From assembly GCF_000010525.1 (NCBI RefSeq), contig NC_009937.1:372001-436000 (forward strand): a stretch of DNA of 64,000 bases, in the 5' to 3' direction. The translations under genes were made by a program, and so were the position numbers. Positions 63,512 through 64,000 of the stretch are shown here, in pieces. This DNA is from Azorhizobium caulinodans ORS 571. GTDB taxonomy: Bacteria; Pseudomonadota; Alphaproteobacteria; Rhizobiales; Xanthobacteraceae. Numbering within the stretch: the stretch's first letter is position 1; each line of letters begins with the position of its first letter. The notes beneath the pieces are model-generated. The model was not told where the DNA came from. It saw only the letters and a list, made by a program, of their open reading frames with translations, and searched no databases.

Positions 63512-64000
63512 ATGACGCCCATTCTGAAAACCGCCGTCGCCACGGCGGCGCTGTCCCTTGCCCTCGCCTGCACCGGCTCGGCCTTTGCGCAGCAGGCTAC
63601 GCCCCCGGCGCAGCCGCCGATCACGCTCAAGGCCATGGGCTCCTTCCATATCGGCGGCAAGACCGTCGATATTTCCGGCAAGCCCGTGAAGGAAGTCGTG
63701 TTCTCGCCCGGCGGCGTGCCGGCCAAGATCGATCCCAACGGCACCTACATCGCCGGCCAGATGTATGTGCAGTATTTCATTCCGCAGGATCAGAAAGGCA
63801 CCGTGCCCCTGCTGCTGTGGCACGGCGGCGGCCTCACCGGCGTGACCTATGAGACCACGCCGGACGGGCGTGAGGGATGGCTCAATTACTTCCTGCGCAA
63901 GGGCTGGGCGGTCTACAATTCCGACGCGGTGGAGCGGGGCCGCTCCGGCTGGGCGCAATCGCCGGACATCTTCCCCGGCGAGCCGGTGTTCCTGACCGTG
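63512..64000 (+). CDS. Secreted alpha/beta hydrolase (partial)
   Basis: First 163 residues; the rest is beyond the window. Signal peptide ending SAFAQQ after a GGGGAGG ribosome site. The mature part shows the oxyanion strand TVPLLLWHGGGLTGVTYETTPDGREGWLNYFLRKGWAVYNSDAVERGRSGW of an esterase subfamily; the catalytic Ser, Asp and His would lie further downstream. Substrate unknown. Confidence 0.85.
   Translation, partial: MTPILKTAVATAALSLALACTGSAFAQQATPPAQPPITLKAMGSFHIGGKTVDISGKPVKEVVFSPGGVPAKIDPNGTYIAGQMYVQYFIPQDQKGTVPLLLWHGGGLTGVTYETTPDGREGWLNYFLRKGWAVYNSDAVERGRSGWAQSPDIFPGEPVFLTV

Overview
The window reads as chromosome of a high-GC alphaproteobacterium of the order Hyphomicrobiales (Rhizobiales). 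Markers are a 5-aminolevulinate synthase (HemA), an Irr-type iron/heme regulator, the alphaproteobacterial general-stress regulator PhyR, BioR-controlled biotin genes, a class I lysyl-tRNA synthetase and an hsp20-DUF1150 pair. Family Xanthobacteraceae (Azorhizobium/Xanthobacter/Ancylobacter type) is my best guess, but it is inference from general resemblance. No rRNA, canonical tRNA, CRISPR array or prophage was seen.

Layout. 1-4.3 kb: TAXI-type TRAP transporter (fused permease cut by the window edge, plus its binding protein) divergent from a MOFRL glycerate kinase; then a GNAT protein and an SMR efflux pump. 4.4-7.1 kb: remnant of a LysE-family exporter and an orphan AceE/transketolase-like E1. 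7.4-11.2 kb: DUF72 protein, two-TM ion channel, typA. 11.2-15.4 kb: GNAT, PLP ornithine/lysine decarboxylase with a ~490-nt structured leader, and hemA with an upstream FNR/FixK-like box. 15.5-22.7 kb: two secreted unknowns, a class A PBP and glnD. 22.7-23.9 kb: one AT-rich acquired gene (DUF6236-like). 24.2-30.2 kb: L,D-transpeptidase, MFS transporter, TM2 protein, hpf-ptsN, small genes and an hsp20-DUF1150 operon behind a RpoH-like promoter and a three-hairpin RNA-thermometer-like leader. 30.4-37.4 kb: FMN glutamate-synthase-like enzyme, TIM-barrel protein, CHASE3 kinase with response regulator, amidotransferase, TerB protein.

37.4-42.1 kb is a general-stress neighbourhood: phyR, a DUF883/holin-like pair and a tiny membrane protein each have an exact GGAAC-N16-CGTT element (EcfG sigma consensus). 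A response regulator has a near-consensus copy. The HisKA_2 kinase next to phyR has lost the hallmark ATP-binding residues. 42.1-44.4 kb: bioY-bioB and the repressor gene bioR, with BioR boxes before bioY and bioR.

44475-48994 is a complete 4.52-kb IS1595-family transposon: 25-bp terminal inverted repeats (one mismatch) and an exact 8-bp target duplication. It carries a transposase with a 3' frameshift, an XRE regulator with three copies of one operator (CCAACG-N5-CGTTGAC), several unrecognised passenger genes, and a structured RNA locus that ends in an alanine-type tRNA-like domain with encoded CCA and its own terminator. This RNA and the passenger set are the most unusual content of the window.

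49.2-64 kb returns to ordinary chromosome: chemoreceptor, irr, dsbB, HNH protein, esterase, AlkA-like glycosylase, gluQ, AEC transporter, SCO protein, family 2 glycosyltransferase, periplasmic binding protein, class I lysS and the start of a secreted hydrolase.
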